DNA of 64,000 nucleotides, from the NCBI GenBank assembly GCA_017434555.1, contig JAFRFB010000038.1, positions 1 to 64,000 of the forward strand. The letters run 5' to 3'. A program made the position numbers and the translations under genes. Origin of the DNA: Methanobrevibacter sp. (GTDB lineage: Archaea > Methanobacteriota > Methanobacteria > Methanobacteriales > Methanobacteriaceae). This document shows, in pieces, positions 56,925 to 64,000 of the stretch. Within the stretch, counting starts at the first letter, position 1. Each line of letters starts with the position of its first letter. Below the pieces are notes generated by a model that ran no database searches, had not been told where the DNA came from, and worked only from the letters and a program-made list of their open reading frames with translations.

Positions 56925-58151
56925 TTATAATTCTTTACAAGCTTGAGCTAATTTTTTACCTAATTCATAGCTTGCTTCGTTTTCATCTTCATTTGGTACA
57001 AAGTAGATTTCTTGGGATTCTACAACATCAAATCCGCAGTTGCCTAATTCTTCTGCGAGTTTATCTGGAGCTCCTCCTCTTCCACCCATGGAACCAAAGG
57101 TTACAGCTTTTCTTTCAATGCCGGTTCTGTTGAATAAAAGACCTTTTAAGTAGTACATAATGTCCCCGATACTTGGGTATGGTACATCATTAATGGTTGG
57201 ATCACCAATAGCTATTCCTTTACTTGTTAAGATACTTTTAACAATTTCTGATCTTTCATCTTCGTGTAAGAAGAAGATTTCAACATCATATCCTTCAGAC
57301 ATTGCACCTTCAGCAATTTCGTGAGCCATGGTTTGGGTTGAGTAGTGCATTGTGTCGTAAATGATTGTGATTTTGTCTTCACAAACACCGGTAGCCCAGT
57401 TTTGGTAAGCTCCGATTACTTGCATAGGGTCTTTCCAGATTTGACCGTGGGATGGTGCAATCATTTTGATTTGATCGAGTAAACCTAATTCAACTACTTC
57501 ATTTAATTTTTTAAGTACTAATTTTGAGAGTGGGGTGATTAAGTTTGCATAGAATTTTTGTGTTGCATCCATTAACACATATTCAGGGATTTCGTCGCTG
57601 AATCTTTGTGTGAAACATAAGTGTTGACCAAATGCATCGTTAGGGAATAAAATTCCGGTATCATCAGCGAGTAATGTGAACATGCTGTCTGGCCAGTGGA
57701 GCAAGAATGCATCTAAGAATGCTAAGGTTCTTCCACCAACGTCTAAGGTGTCACCTGTTCCAACGGTTATAAATTCAGCACCTTCTAATTTAGGGTAATG
57801 TTTTAAAAGACCTTTTACAGCGATTTCAGTACAGTAAATTGGTGCTTCAGGGAATCTTTTATGTAAATCATATAAAACACCAGAGTGGTCTTTTTCCACG
57901 TGGTTTTGAATGATGTAGTCGACTTTTACATCTCTTCCTTCTTGAGCGAATGCATCGTCGATACGTGCCATCATTTCAGCAGTTTTTCCAGGGTAAGCAT
58001 TATCAATAATTGCTACTTTATCTTCACCAAATACAATGTATGCGTTGTATGTGGTACCATCTAAGGTATATCCGTGGTAAGTTCTTAAATCCCAGTCAAG
58101 AACACCAATCCAGTATACTCCTTCAGCTATTTTTTGAGCGTTAGCTTTCAT
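56925..58151 (-). CDS. fprA: Coenzyme F420H2 oxidase (FprA flavodiiron protein)
   Basis: This 408-residue enzyme reduces O2 to water with F420H2. The N-terminal metallo-beta-lactamase-like diiron domain has H84-x-E86-x-D88-H89 in [19 protein letters not shown] and [12 protein letters not shown]-terminal flavodoxin domain (from about 255) has [20 protein letters not shown] and [13 protein letters not shown]. The length matches methanogen FprA. The gene is divergent from msvR. Its TATA-like region (58192-58205) lies next to a TACGAA half-site, suggesting repression by that regulator. Confidence 0.95.
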   Translation of the reverse strand: MKANAQKIAEGVYWIGVLDWDLRTYHGYTLDGTTYNAYIVFGEDKVAIIDNAYPGKTAEMMARIDDAFAQEGRDVKVDYIIQNHVEKDHSGVLYDLHKRFPEAPIYCTEIAVKGLLKHYPKLEGAEFITVGTGDTLDVGGRTLAFLDAFLLHWPDSMFTLLADDTGILFPNDAFGQHLCFTQRFSDEIPEYVLMDATQKFYANLITPLSKLVLKKLNEVVELGLLDQIKMIAPSHGQIWKDPMQVIGAYQNWATGVCEDKITIIYDTMHYSTQTMAHEIAEGAMSEGYDVEIFFLHEDERSEIVKSILTSKGIAIGDPTINDVPYPSIGDIMYYLKGLLFNRTGIERKAVTFGSMGGRGGAPDKLAEELGNCGFDVVESQEIYFVPNEDENEASYELGKKLAQACKEL

Positions 58152-58174
58152 TTTTATTCCTCAAATAAATTTTG

Positions 58175-58190
58175 TTTCAATCTATACGAA
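58175..58190. promoter_or_regulatory. MsvR-box-like site at the fprA promoter
   Basis: TTTCAATCTATACGAA has a perfect right half-site TACGAA (58185-58190) four bases after an imperfect left half TTTCAA. It lies between the fprA TATA-like element and the predicted start of its transcript. Resemblance to the TTCGTA-N4-TACGAA-type box described for methanogen MsvR is from memory. Confidence 0.4.
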
Positions 58191-58254
58191 TGATATATAG
58201 ATTTACTGATATTTTTGTTTATGTGTATATATATAGATTATGATTAATGAAATT

Positions 58255-58274
58255 GTTCGTTTTTTAAATTGAAC
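58255..58274. promoter_or_regulatory. Inverted repeat at the msvR promoter
   Basis: GTTC (58255-58258) and GAAC (58271-58274) form an inverted repeat around a T/A-rich spacer, roughly 25 bases after the TATA-like TATATATATAG (58226-58236). It may be an autoregulatory site. Confidence 0.3.
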
Positions 58275-58389
58275 AGTTAGAAATATTTTTTTCAATCTTG
58301 TTTTCACTTTAAATATTTTTCAAAAAATTATGTTCTTAGTTAATTATATTAACTTAAAAATCAAAAATTATTTTAAGAGGTGTAATTTA

Positions 58390-59148
58390 ATGGGGGAAGA
58401 TAAACCGATACAAATATTCTCAAGTCCTGAAAAAAATATAGGTGTAAATGTAGTTAAAAGTCCAGTAAAACTTACCATTTTAGAAATGTTAAGAAGCAGC
58501 GAAATGGAATTCGATGAAATTGTTTCTAACACGGGTAAATCAAAATCTACGGTTTCTGTACACTTAAAATCATTAAGGGAAATGGGAATTGTGTCATTTA
58601 AAATCCATCCTAAAGATAATAGAAAAAAGATTTTTTATATTAATTCCAAATATTTGGGTTCTGTTAATCTTAAAGATCAAAAAGAGCTTGAAGAAACCCA
58701 AAAAGAATATTTGGTCAACAATATTATTAATGATAATGGAGATTTCACACTCTTATTATTCCATACATTAAGATCAATGCTTATTCAGGAAGGAATTAAC
58801 ATAGACCCCGTATTGCAGGCAACAGGAAACCAAATCGGAAAATCATTATTTGATTCTTTATATGATGAGGATTTAAACCAGTTCTTATCAAACATTGGCG
58901 AATTTTGGGAAAATCATGGATTAGGCAGAGTCTCATTTGAAATTGGAGACATAATTAAAGTTACTTCTTTTGATTGTTTTGAATGTGAATTATTACCAAA
59001 AACAGGTAAACCTGCATGTTTCTTAGATACAGGTATTTTTGAAGCATTATTCGGCGAATACTTCAATTCACCGGTTAGTGTAATTGAAATTCAATGTTAT
59101 ACTATGGGTGATGGCAAGTGTGTTTTCGAAATTGAACCATTAAACTAG
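58390..59148 (+). CDS. msvR: MsvR-type redox regulator (winged helix plus V4R domain)
   Basis: This is a 252-residue transcription factor. Residues 22-85 are an ArsR/MarR-type winged helix (VKLTILEMLRSS, SKSTVSVHLKSLREMGIV). Residues about 120-250 form a V4R domain with cysteines C196, C199, C210, C236 and C244 (DCFEC, PAC, QCYTMGDGKC) that can sense redox state. In Methanothermobacter the related MsvR controls the adjacent F420H2-oxidase operon, the arrangement seen here. ATG 58390 follows GAGGTG (58377-58382); the longer in-frame start at 58330 has none. Confidence 0.88.
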   Translation: MGEDKPIQIFSSPEKNIGVNVVKSPVKLTILEMLRSSEMEFDEIVSNTGKSKSTVSVHLKSLREMGIVSFKIHPKDNRKKIFYINSKYLGSVNLKDQKELEETQKEYLVNNIINDNGDFTLLLFHTLRSMLIQEGINIDPVLQATGNQIGKSLFDSLYDEDLNQFLSNIGEFWENHGLGRVSFEIGDIIKVTSFDCFECELLPKTGKPACFLDTGIFEALFGEYFNSPVSVIEIQCYTMGDGKCVFEIEPLN

Positions 59149-59167
59149 ACTCAATCATCTAGTTTAA
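59140..59167. terminator. Bidirectional palindromic terminator overlapping two gene ends
   Basis: TTAAACTAGA (59140-59149) and TCTAGTTTAA (59158-59167) are a perfect 10-bp inverted repeat with an 8-base loop CTCAATCA. The arms contain the last codons and stop of msvR and the last codons of convergent cbiL; the cbiL stop lies in the loop. Confidence 0.65.
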
Positions 59168-59852
59168 TAATGGTTGTAGTTAGATATGGTTTATCTTTTG
59201 AAAAACCTTCAATAATTTTTTCATTTTCACGAGTACAATTTTGAACGGAATAAATGTCGGTTGTACGTTTGTTATTTTCAATTTTTAATTCTAATTTACG
59301 CATATTTCTTGATGCTTTCATTAAAGCTATTGCATTACTGTGTTCTATTACCTCATCCAATCTTTCATCAATTTTTGGAACAACAGATAAAATATCATTC
59401 TGTTCGACTAATGCTTCATTACGGGCAGCTGCACAGGCAGTAAATGAAGTAATTCCAGGAACGGTTTCAATTTCATAAGCTCCTTTCAATTTCTTTTGAA
59501 CATAAGAATATGTACTGAAAATAGATGGATCTCCAAGTGTAATAAATGCAACGTCACGTCCTGTATCAAGATATTGTGCAATTAATTCAGAAGCGGATGT
59601 CCAGACTCTTTCAAGTTCCTCTTTATTTTCTATCATTGGAAATATTGGTTCTACCAACATTAATTTTTTGTAATCTTTTCTGCCTTCAATAACAGGTTTG
59701 ACAATTGAAAATGCTATACTTTCTTTTTCTTTTGAGGATTTTGGTGAAAAAACGACTGGAACTGTTTCTAAGATTCTAACAGCTTTTAAAGTCAATAATT
59801 CAGTATCTCCAGGTCCAACACCAATTCCATATAATTTTCCTCTTTCGGTCAT
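59151..59852 (-). CDS. cbiL: Cobalt-factor II C20-methyltransferase
   Basis: This 233-residue SAM-dependent methyltransferase belongs to the cobalamin/corrinoid pathway and methylates C20 of cobalt-factor II. It shows the family's GIGVGPGDTELLTLKAVRIL at the N-terminus, VVFSPKSSKEKES, FITLGDPSIFSTYSYV and VPGITSFTACAAA. The length is normal for CbiL/CobI. Corrinoids are needed for the methanogenic methyltransferase Mtr. It is divergent from the helicase gene. Confidence 0.92.
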   Translation of the reverse strand: MTERGKLYGIGVGPGDTELLTLKAVRILETVPVVFSPKSSKEKESIAFSIVKPVIEGRKDYKKLMLVEPIFPMIENKEELERVWTSASELIAQYLDTGRDVAFITLGDPSIFSTYSYVQKKLKGAYEIETVPGITSFTACAAARNEALVEQNDILSVVPKIDERLDEVIEHSNAIALMKASRNMRKLELKIENNKRTTDIYSVQNCTRENEKIIEGFSKDKPYLTTTIIKLDD

Positions 59853-59928
59853 ATTATCACTTATAAATATTTCTCGTCAAATGCTCTTATATAATTTATT
59901 TATACTATACATTACTAATATATTTTTG

Positions 59929-61758
59929 ATGTCAAATTCTATGTTTTGTCCAAATTGTGGTATGCTTAAAAGCAATTGTATTTGTAATAATAAGAAATCT
60001 AGTGAAAAAAAGGCTTCTGCTAATTTATTTAGTTTTTCAAAGCCAAGATCATCTTCAATTTTAGATGATGAGATTCCAGAAGTCTATTCTATTGAAGACC
60101 ATAAAATGCAGGTCAACAGATTTTTCGAACTTAAAGAGCAATACCCCAATATTGATGAGGATATAATTGAAAATTTTCCATTTTACGAACCTAGATTAGG
60201 TCAGTTTCAGATTATTCAGGATATTGATGATGCAATTAAGCAGGGATATAAATATATCATTCTGGAAGCCGGAACAGGTACTGGTAAGTCAGCTATTGCT
60301 ACAACTCTTGCTAAAATGTACGGTTCTGCTTATATATTAACAATGACGAAACAGCTGCAGTCACAATACAGCGATGAGTTTAAGTTCCCATTGGTTAAAG
60401 GAAGATCCAATTTCTCATGTCTGCATGATGGACTTGATGTTACCTGTGATATGGGGGCCTGTAAGACTTCTCCTACATCAAGTAACTTCTTCTGTGCTTT
60501 CGGAGTTGCTAAAAACCCTACTTTGGATGCTGAGATGGCTTTTGAGGATTCCTTTGGAGGAGCTGTATTTTACCAGTCATGCGACCACTGTCATTACTGG
60601 GAGCAAAAGGCAAATGCAATTAACTCCCCAATCACTTTAATGAACTATGATTATGCAATAGCCGAATTGAATTATGTTAAGCATTTCGGTACTCGTTCAC
60701 TCCTCATTCTGGACGAGGCCCACAATATTGAATCTAAATTAATGAATACGATGGAAGTTAATTTGTATAATCATCGTCTTGAAAAGGACATCAGTAAAGT
60801 CATTTCCAAAGAAACTCTCAATGACGGTGAACTTGAGGATTGGCTTATGGAAATAGCTGCAATCAGTGAATCATATGAGGACATTGAAATTAAAGACCTG
60901 TCCAAAAATAAGGCAGATAGGATAAGATCCACTATTTCAAGACTTAAAACCCTTAAGAAAAACCTTGAAAGTGAGCCTGAAAACTGGGTTATAGACACCA
61001 ATGAAAGTGGTGTTTCATTCAAACCATTAAGAGTCCATCATTATGCTAAAGACAGTTTGCTTAAATATGGGGACGTTGTCATTTTCATGAGTGCGACAAT
61101 TCTATCCAGCAATTTGTTTTCAAAATGGTTAGGTTTATCTCCGGATGAGGTCTATCATATTAAAGTGGACAGTCCCTTTTCTAAAGAGAAAAGACCTATT
61201 ATTTTAAATACCGTTGGAAAAATGTCTAAAAATAGGATTAAAAAGACTGCTCCTAAGACAATTCCAATTTTAAAAGAAATTCTTGAAAAACATAAGGATG
61301 AAAAAGGATTAATTCACACTAACAGTTATAAATGCCAGCATTTCATTAATAATAATCTGATTAATTCCAGGCTGATTTCACATAATTCCGATAATCGTGA
61401 AGGAATTCTGAATTACTTTGAAAAGGATGAAAACCCGCTAGTCTTAGTTTCCCCATCAATGAGTGAAGGTGTGGATTTGCCTTATGATAAATGCAGATTC
61501 CAGGTTATTTATAAAATTCCTTTCCCATATCTTGGAGACAAACAGATTAACATGAGAAGAAAAACAGATCAAAAATGGTATGCATATAAAACGGTAATGA
61601 CATTAATGCAGGCATATGGTCGTGGTATGCGTGCAGAGGACGATTACTGTTACACCTATATTCTGGATTCAGATATTAATATGGTGCTTAAAAGTCCGAT
61701 TTACAGGTCTTTGGTTCCGGATTTCTTTAAGGAAGCTTTGGTCAGGGTTAAAAAATAG
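59929..61758 (+). CDS. XPD/DinG-like iron-sulfur DNA helicase
   Basis: This 609-residue superfamily 2 helicase has Walker A GTGTGKS (115-121), DEAH (262-265), HTNSYKCQHF, SPSMSEGVDLPYDKCRF and a C-terminal QAYGRGMR. Cysteines in SCLHDGLDVTCDMGACK and YQSCDHCHYW match the iron-sulfur cluster domain of XPD helicases. An added N-terminal zinc-ribbon-like motif (C7, C10, C17, C19) is visible. ATG 59929 gives the motif; ATG 59941 is an alternative. A TATA-like TTATATAAT lies near 59888, leaving a short leader. Confidence 0.9.
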   Translation: MSNSMFCPNCGMLKSNCICNNKKSSEKKASANLFSFSKPRSSSILDDEIPEVYSIEDHKMQVNRFFELKEQYPNIDEDIIENFPFYEPRLGQFQIIQDIDDAIKQGYKYIILEAGTGTGKSAIATTLAKMYGSAYILTMTKQLQSQYSDEFKFPLVKGRSNFSCLHDGLDVTCDMGACKTSPTSSNFFCAFGVAKNPTLDAEMAFEDSFGGAVFYQSCDHCHYWEQKANAINSPITLMNYDYAIAELNYVKHFGTRSLLILDEAHNIESKLMNTMEVNLYNHRLEKDISKVISKETLNDGELEDWLMEIAAISESYEDIEIKDLSKNKADRIRSTISRLKTLKKNLESEPENWVIDTNESGVSFKPLRVHHYAKDSLLKYGDVVIFMSATILSSNLFSKWLGLSPDEVYHIKVDSPFSKEKRPIILNTVGKMSKNRIKKTAPKTIPILKEILEKHKDEKGLIHTNSYKCQHFINNNLINSRLISHNSDNREGILNYFEKDENPLVLVSPSMSEGVDLPYDKCRFQVIYKIPFPYLGDKQINMRRKTDQKWYAYKTVMTLMQAYGRGMRAEDDYCYTYILDSDINMVLKSPIYRSLVPDFFKEALVRVKK

Positions 61759-62322
61759 TTAATCCAATCTTCCATAATCATTCCAATTTCCATTCATTTT
61801 ATTATTTTTTGTATTTTTAATGAAGTTTTCAAGCATTCTGTTGAAGACATCGCTCTTTTTTCTTTCTTTTTGTATGTTGGATATTTTTACTCTTTGATAT
61901 AATTTTGGAAAATTATTGAAGTTATTCCATACTTCATCATCTTCTTTTAAAAATTTCAGCATGTCTTCATCAATTTCAAATTCCTTATCCAAATCAGGTA
62001 ATGCTTTAAATCCTTCTTCACTCATTAAATCATTTTTTATGAGCCATCTGCATCTTTCTTTGTTAAGTTCAGACCAGTGGCTGTTTTTTCGCCTTGGGCT
62101 GAATCTCTGCAATCTGATGCCATCCTTTTTTCCAAGGGTTGAATCTATCCATCCAAAGCATAGTGCTGTATAAACCGCATCAATATAATAGAAAACGGAA
62201 TCATCTTTCATTTTCCCACGTTTAAATTCTATCCAACATTCCTCTTGGCTTTTATGGTTGTTTTCCAGCCATTTTCTAAATTCTTCATTGTTCTTGCAAT
62301 TAAGAATGTTTTCGTATTTCAT
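61759..62322 (-). CDS. YdeI/OmdA family protein
   Basis: This 187-residue protein resembles the YdeI/OmpD-associated family: FRKWLENNHKSQEECWIEFKR, ALCFGWIDSTLGKKDG.R.QRF.PR and HWSELNKERCRWLIK. A C-terminal YdeI-like helical part follows (LYQRVKISNIQKERKKSDVF). Bacterial members are linked to bacteriocin or peptide resistance, but this function is not established for archaea. It abuts the helicase gene convergently with no spacer. Confidence 0.85.
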   Translation of the reverse strand: MKYENILNCKNNEEFRKWLENNHKSQEECWIEFKRGKMKDDSVFYYIDAVYTALCFGWIDSTLGKKDGIRLQRFSPRRKNSHWSELNKERCRWLIKNDLMSEEGFKALPDLDKEFEIDEDMLKFLKEDDEVWNNFNNFPKLYQRVKISNIQKERKKSDVFNRMLENFIKNTKNNKMNGNWNDYGRLD

Positions 62323-62355
62323 AGATGTCCTATTAAATAATTAGATAAAAAATAG

Positions 62356-62429
62356 CGGACCTGGAGGGATTTGAACCCCCGATTTCAGGATCCGAAGTCC
62401 TGTGTCATTCCTGACTAGACCACAGGCCC
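62356..62429 (-). tRNA. tRNA-Arg (anticodon TCG)
   Basis: The minus strand folds into a complete cloverleaf. The acceptor is GGGCCTG/CAGGTCC (one G-T pair) with discriminator G. The anticodon stem-loop is CAGGA-CTTCGGA-TCCTG with anticodon TCG, and the T arm GGGGG-TTCAAAT-CCCTC. No CCA is encoded. It lies 12 bases after the acidic membrane-protein gene on the same strand, so read-through from that operon is possible. Confidence 0.96.
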
Positions 62430-62441
62430 AAAGTATAAATA

Positions 62442-63413
62442 TTATTCTTTATTTTCTTTTAAATCTTCAACATCTGCAAAGATATCATCAATAGACTCGC
62501 CATCAAGTTGAGCTTGTTCATAGTCTTTTTCTTCAATTTCTTCTTTGATTAATCCTTTATTATCTGGGGATTTTTCACGTGCAGGAGGGAGATTTTCAAC
62601 ATCTATTTCCTCTGGTTCTGGATTTGATGGTTTTTCTGGTTTTTTTACAGTTTTAGAAAAAGAATTTTTTAAATTGCTTTTAAGCTCATCCATGTCGAAC
62701 TCACCGATTTTGTATGATTCTTTATCCAATGGAATGTTGCTTTTAGGAATAGTTGGGGTTTCTTGTTTATTTTCAACTTTTTTCAACTTTTGCTTTTCTT
62801 CATCATCATTCATTGATTCGAACATACTCTCAAATGGATTTTTAACATTCAATAGTTTAAATAATCCATAAATGATTAATAATGCTCCAATAATTATTAA
62901 AAATACAACTAAAAAGTTATTTTCACCAGAAACAACATTATCCACTATTCTATCGGTTCCTGCATTATAGACTACAACTGAAGCAACTATGAATATGATT
63001 CCTAAAATCAAGCTAATGATAGCTAAAATTGGTTTTTCACCAATTTTCATGTTAACCATATTGTCAAAGTTATCATTAATGGTGTCTTCGAAGTCTGAAT
63101 GCTCATTAATTACCTGTGATTGACCATCTATTTTTTCGTTAATATCAGTTTCAATAATGAAATTTTCATCAATTTCAGCTTCATCTTCCAGATTAATCGC
63201 ATCATGAGAATCTTTACCCGGACGATAAATATACTCGTCATCGATTTCGTAATCCTCTTGGTTTTCATTTAAAAATTGGATTAACTCTTCATCTTCTTCG
63301 ATGTCGTCATATTCATCTATTTCTAATTTTTCTTCTATTTCTTCATCATTCATATGATCAAACATATTTTTCAAATTAGAAATTCTATTTTCTTTTTCAG
63401 GTGAATCTTTCAT
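62442..63413 (-). CDS. Acidic membrane protein with two central helices
   Basis: This is a 323-residue protein of unknown function. It has an acidic N-terminal half, two hydrophobic helices near 155-205 (PILAIISLILGIIFIVASVV and a following LLIIYGLF segment) and a charged, proline-rich C-terminal tail. ATG at 63413 is chosen because GAGGA lies just upstream on the minus strand; the longer frame to 63515 overlaps the tfs gene. It follows tfs by about ten bases. Confidence 0.6.
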   Translation of the reverse strand: MKDSPEKENRISNLKNMFDHMNDEEIEEKLEIDEYDDIEEDEELIQFLNENQEDYEIDDEYIYRPGKDSHDAINLEDEAEIDENFIIETDINEKIDGQSQVINEHSDFEDTINDNFDNMVNMKIGEKPILAIISLILGIIFIVASVVVYNAGTDRIVDNVVSGENNFLVVFLIIIGALLIIYGLFKLLNVKNPFESMFESMNDDEEKQKLKKVENKQETPTIPKSNIPLDKESYKIGEFDMDELKSNLKNSFSKTVKKPEKPSNPEPEEIDVENLPPAREKSPDNKGLIKEEIEEKDYEQAQLDGESIDDIFADVEDLKENKE

Positions 63414-63423
63414 AATCGTCCTC

Positions 63424-63735
63424 TTAGTTATAGTTTCTCCATTTATGTCCGCATTTGGCACACTCAAATATTCTTGTAGGTGCTTCATCTGCACTACGGG
63501 TTTGTTTGAGTTCATAATATGCTCTGTCGTGACCGCATTCAGGACATATTTCGGTAATTTCTGATCTTAAATCTTCAGCTTCACCCATGTCAACAACACC
63601 TTGTTTTCCTTTCACTTCTTGTGAAACGGAATATTCGTTGTTGTCTGAAGATAAATCTTTTGTATATCCGCATGAACATTTAAGTTTATTGTCATTAGGA
63701 AGTAACATTGCTCCACAATCTGGGCAAAATTCCAT
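63424..63735 (-). CDS. tfs: Transcription factor S (TFIIS/RPB9-like)
   Basis: This 103-residue archaeal RNA polymerase cleavage factor has an N-terminal zinc ribbon (FCPDCGAML, LKCSCGY) and a C-terminal ribbon (CPECGHDRA, CAKCGHKW). The catalytic D-E hairpin is TRSADEAPTR, so it should rescue arrested polymerase by transcript cleavage. The length is that of TFS. It is preceded by GAGGTTG (minus strand) and followed by the acidic membrane-protein gene on the same transcript. Confidence 0.95.
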   Translation of the reverse strand: MEFCPDCGAMLLPNDNKLKCSCGYTKDLSSDNNEYSVSQEVKGKQGVVDMGEAEDLRSEITEICPECGHDRAYYELKQTRSADEAPTRIFECAKCGHKWRNYN

Positions 63736-63820
63736 TTTATCAACCTCAAATTTTTTCTTTATCTATTTTAAATTTTTATTTTAAATTATATAAAGTTATA
63801 TTTTTTATTGGTTATAATAT

Positions 63821-64000
63821 TTACCTAACAATAGAATTTAAACAATCATTTATAATTTTTTCATGGTCAAAAGCAAGATTTATTTTTTCCAAATCTTTTT
63901 TGGTAAAAACAGCTATATCACATGCATCATCTGCAGCTTTCATCTGACCCATATCTCCTTTTGCAGCATATGTAATACTTACTGTGTGCCCTCTAGGGTC
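63821..64000 (-). CDS. NUDIX hydrolase, C-terminal part (partial)
   Basis: Only the last 59 codons are in the window; the 5' part runs past the right edge. The visible start, DPRGHTVSITYAAKG, followed by KAADDACDIAVF, is typical of the C-terminal half of ADP-ribose pyrophosphatase-like NUDIX proteins. The NUDIX box itself lies outside, so the exact substrate cannot be judged. Confidence 0.75.
   Translation of the reverse strand, partial: DPRGHTVSITYAAKGDMGQMKAADDACDIAVFTKKDLEKINLAFDHEKIINDCLNSIVR

Overview
The window comes from a low-GC methanogenic archaeon, most likely a gut or rumen Methanobrevibacter or close relative (order Methanobacteriales). The evidence is a heterodisulfide reductase HdrA, an F420H2 oxidase beside an MsvR-type V4R regulator, a tetrahydromethanopterin-type flavoprotein, cobalt-corrin methylation, archaeal RadA, RPA, TFS and an XPD-like helicase, no CCA encoded in the tRNA gene, and start sites preceded by AGGTG/GGTGAT Shine-Dalgarno motifs with frequent TTG starts. 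The genus is inferred, not proven.

Region 1 (1-36.7 kb) is an accessory surface-glycan locus. It starts with a remnant zone: a DUF2142-type membrane protein that is about 110 residues shorter than its full-length paralogue at 3.7 kb, plus two coding fragments. The locus holds a UDP-ManNAc dehydrogenase (wecC), a complete dTDP-rhamnose set (rfbD; rfbA-rfbC-rfbB), an ABC-2 polysaccharide exporter, a GT39-like membrane glycosyltransferase, about twelve GT2/GT4/DUF616 glycosyltransferase genes, a CDP-glycerol glycerophosphotransferase-family protein and a polyprenyl-phosphate sugar-1-phosphate transferase. Together these could activate sugars, start a chain on a lipid carrier, elongate and decorate it, and export it. 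Cargo genes sit inside the locus: a secreted barnase-like RNase with a barstar-like inhibitor directly behind rfbD (7.4-8.1 kb), and a pair of tiny paralogous three-helix membrane proteins (24.5-25.1 kb).

Region 2 (36.8-64 kb) is mostly chromosomal housekeeping: rpa-radA, an auxin-efflux-carrier family permease, hdrA, glyA-dmrX, a DUF192 protein, a DsbA-like protein, a bacterial-type metK, the run ileS-purL-moeA-site-2 protease, the oxygen-defence unit fprA-rubrerythrin with divergent msvR, cbiL, an XPD/DinG-like helicase, a YdeI/OmdA protein, tRNA-Arg(TCG), an acidic membrane protein, TFS and the 3' end of a NUDIX gene.

The strongest candidates for something little described are the barnase/barstar-like pair with an apparent terminator of its own, the exporter ATPase with a long N-terminal beta-rich extension, and the split half-transporter pair. 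No rRNA genes, CRISPR arrays, complete insertion sequences or inteins were seen.
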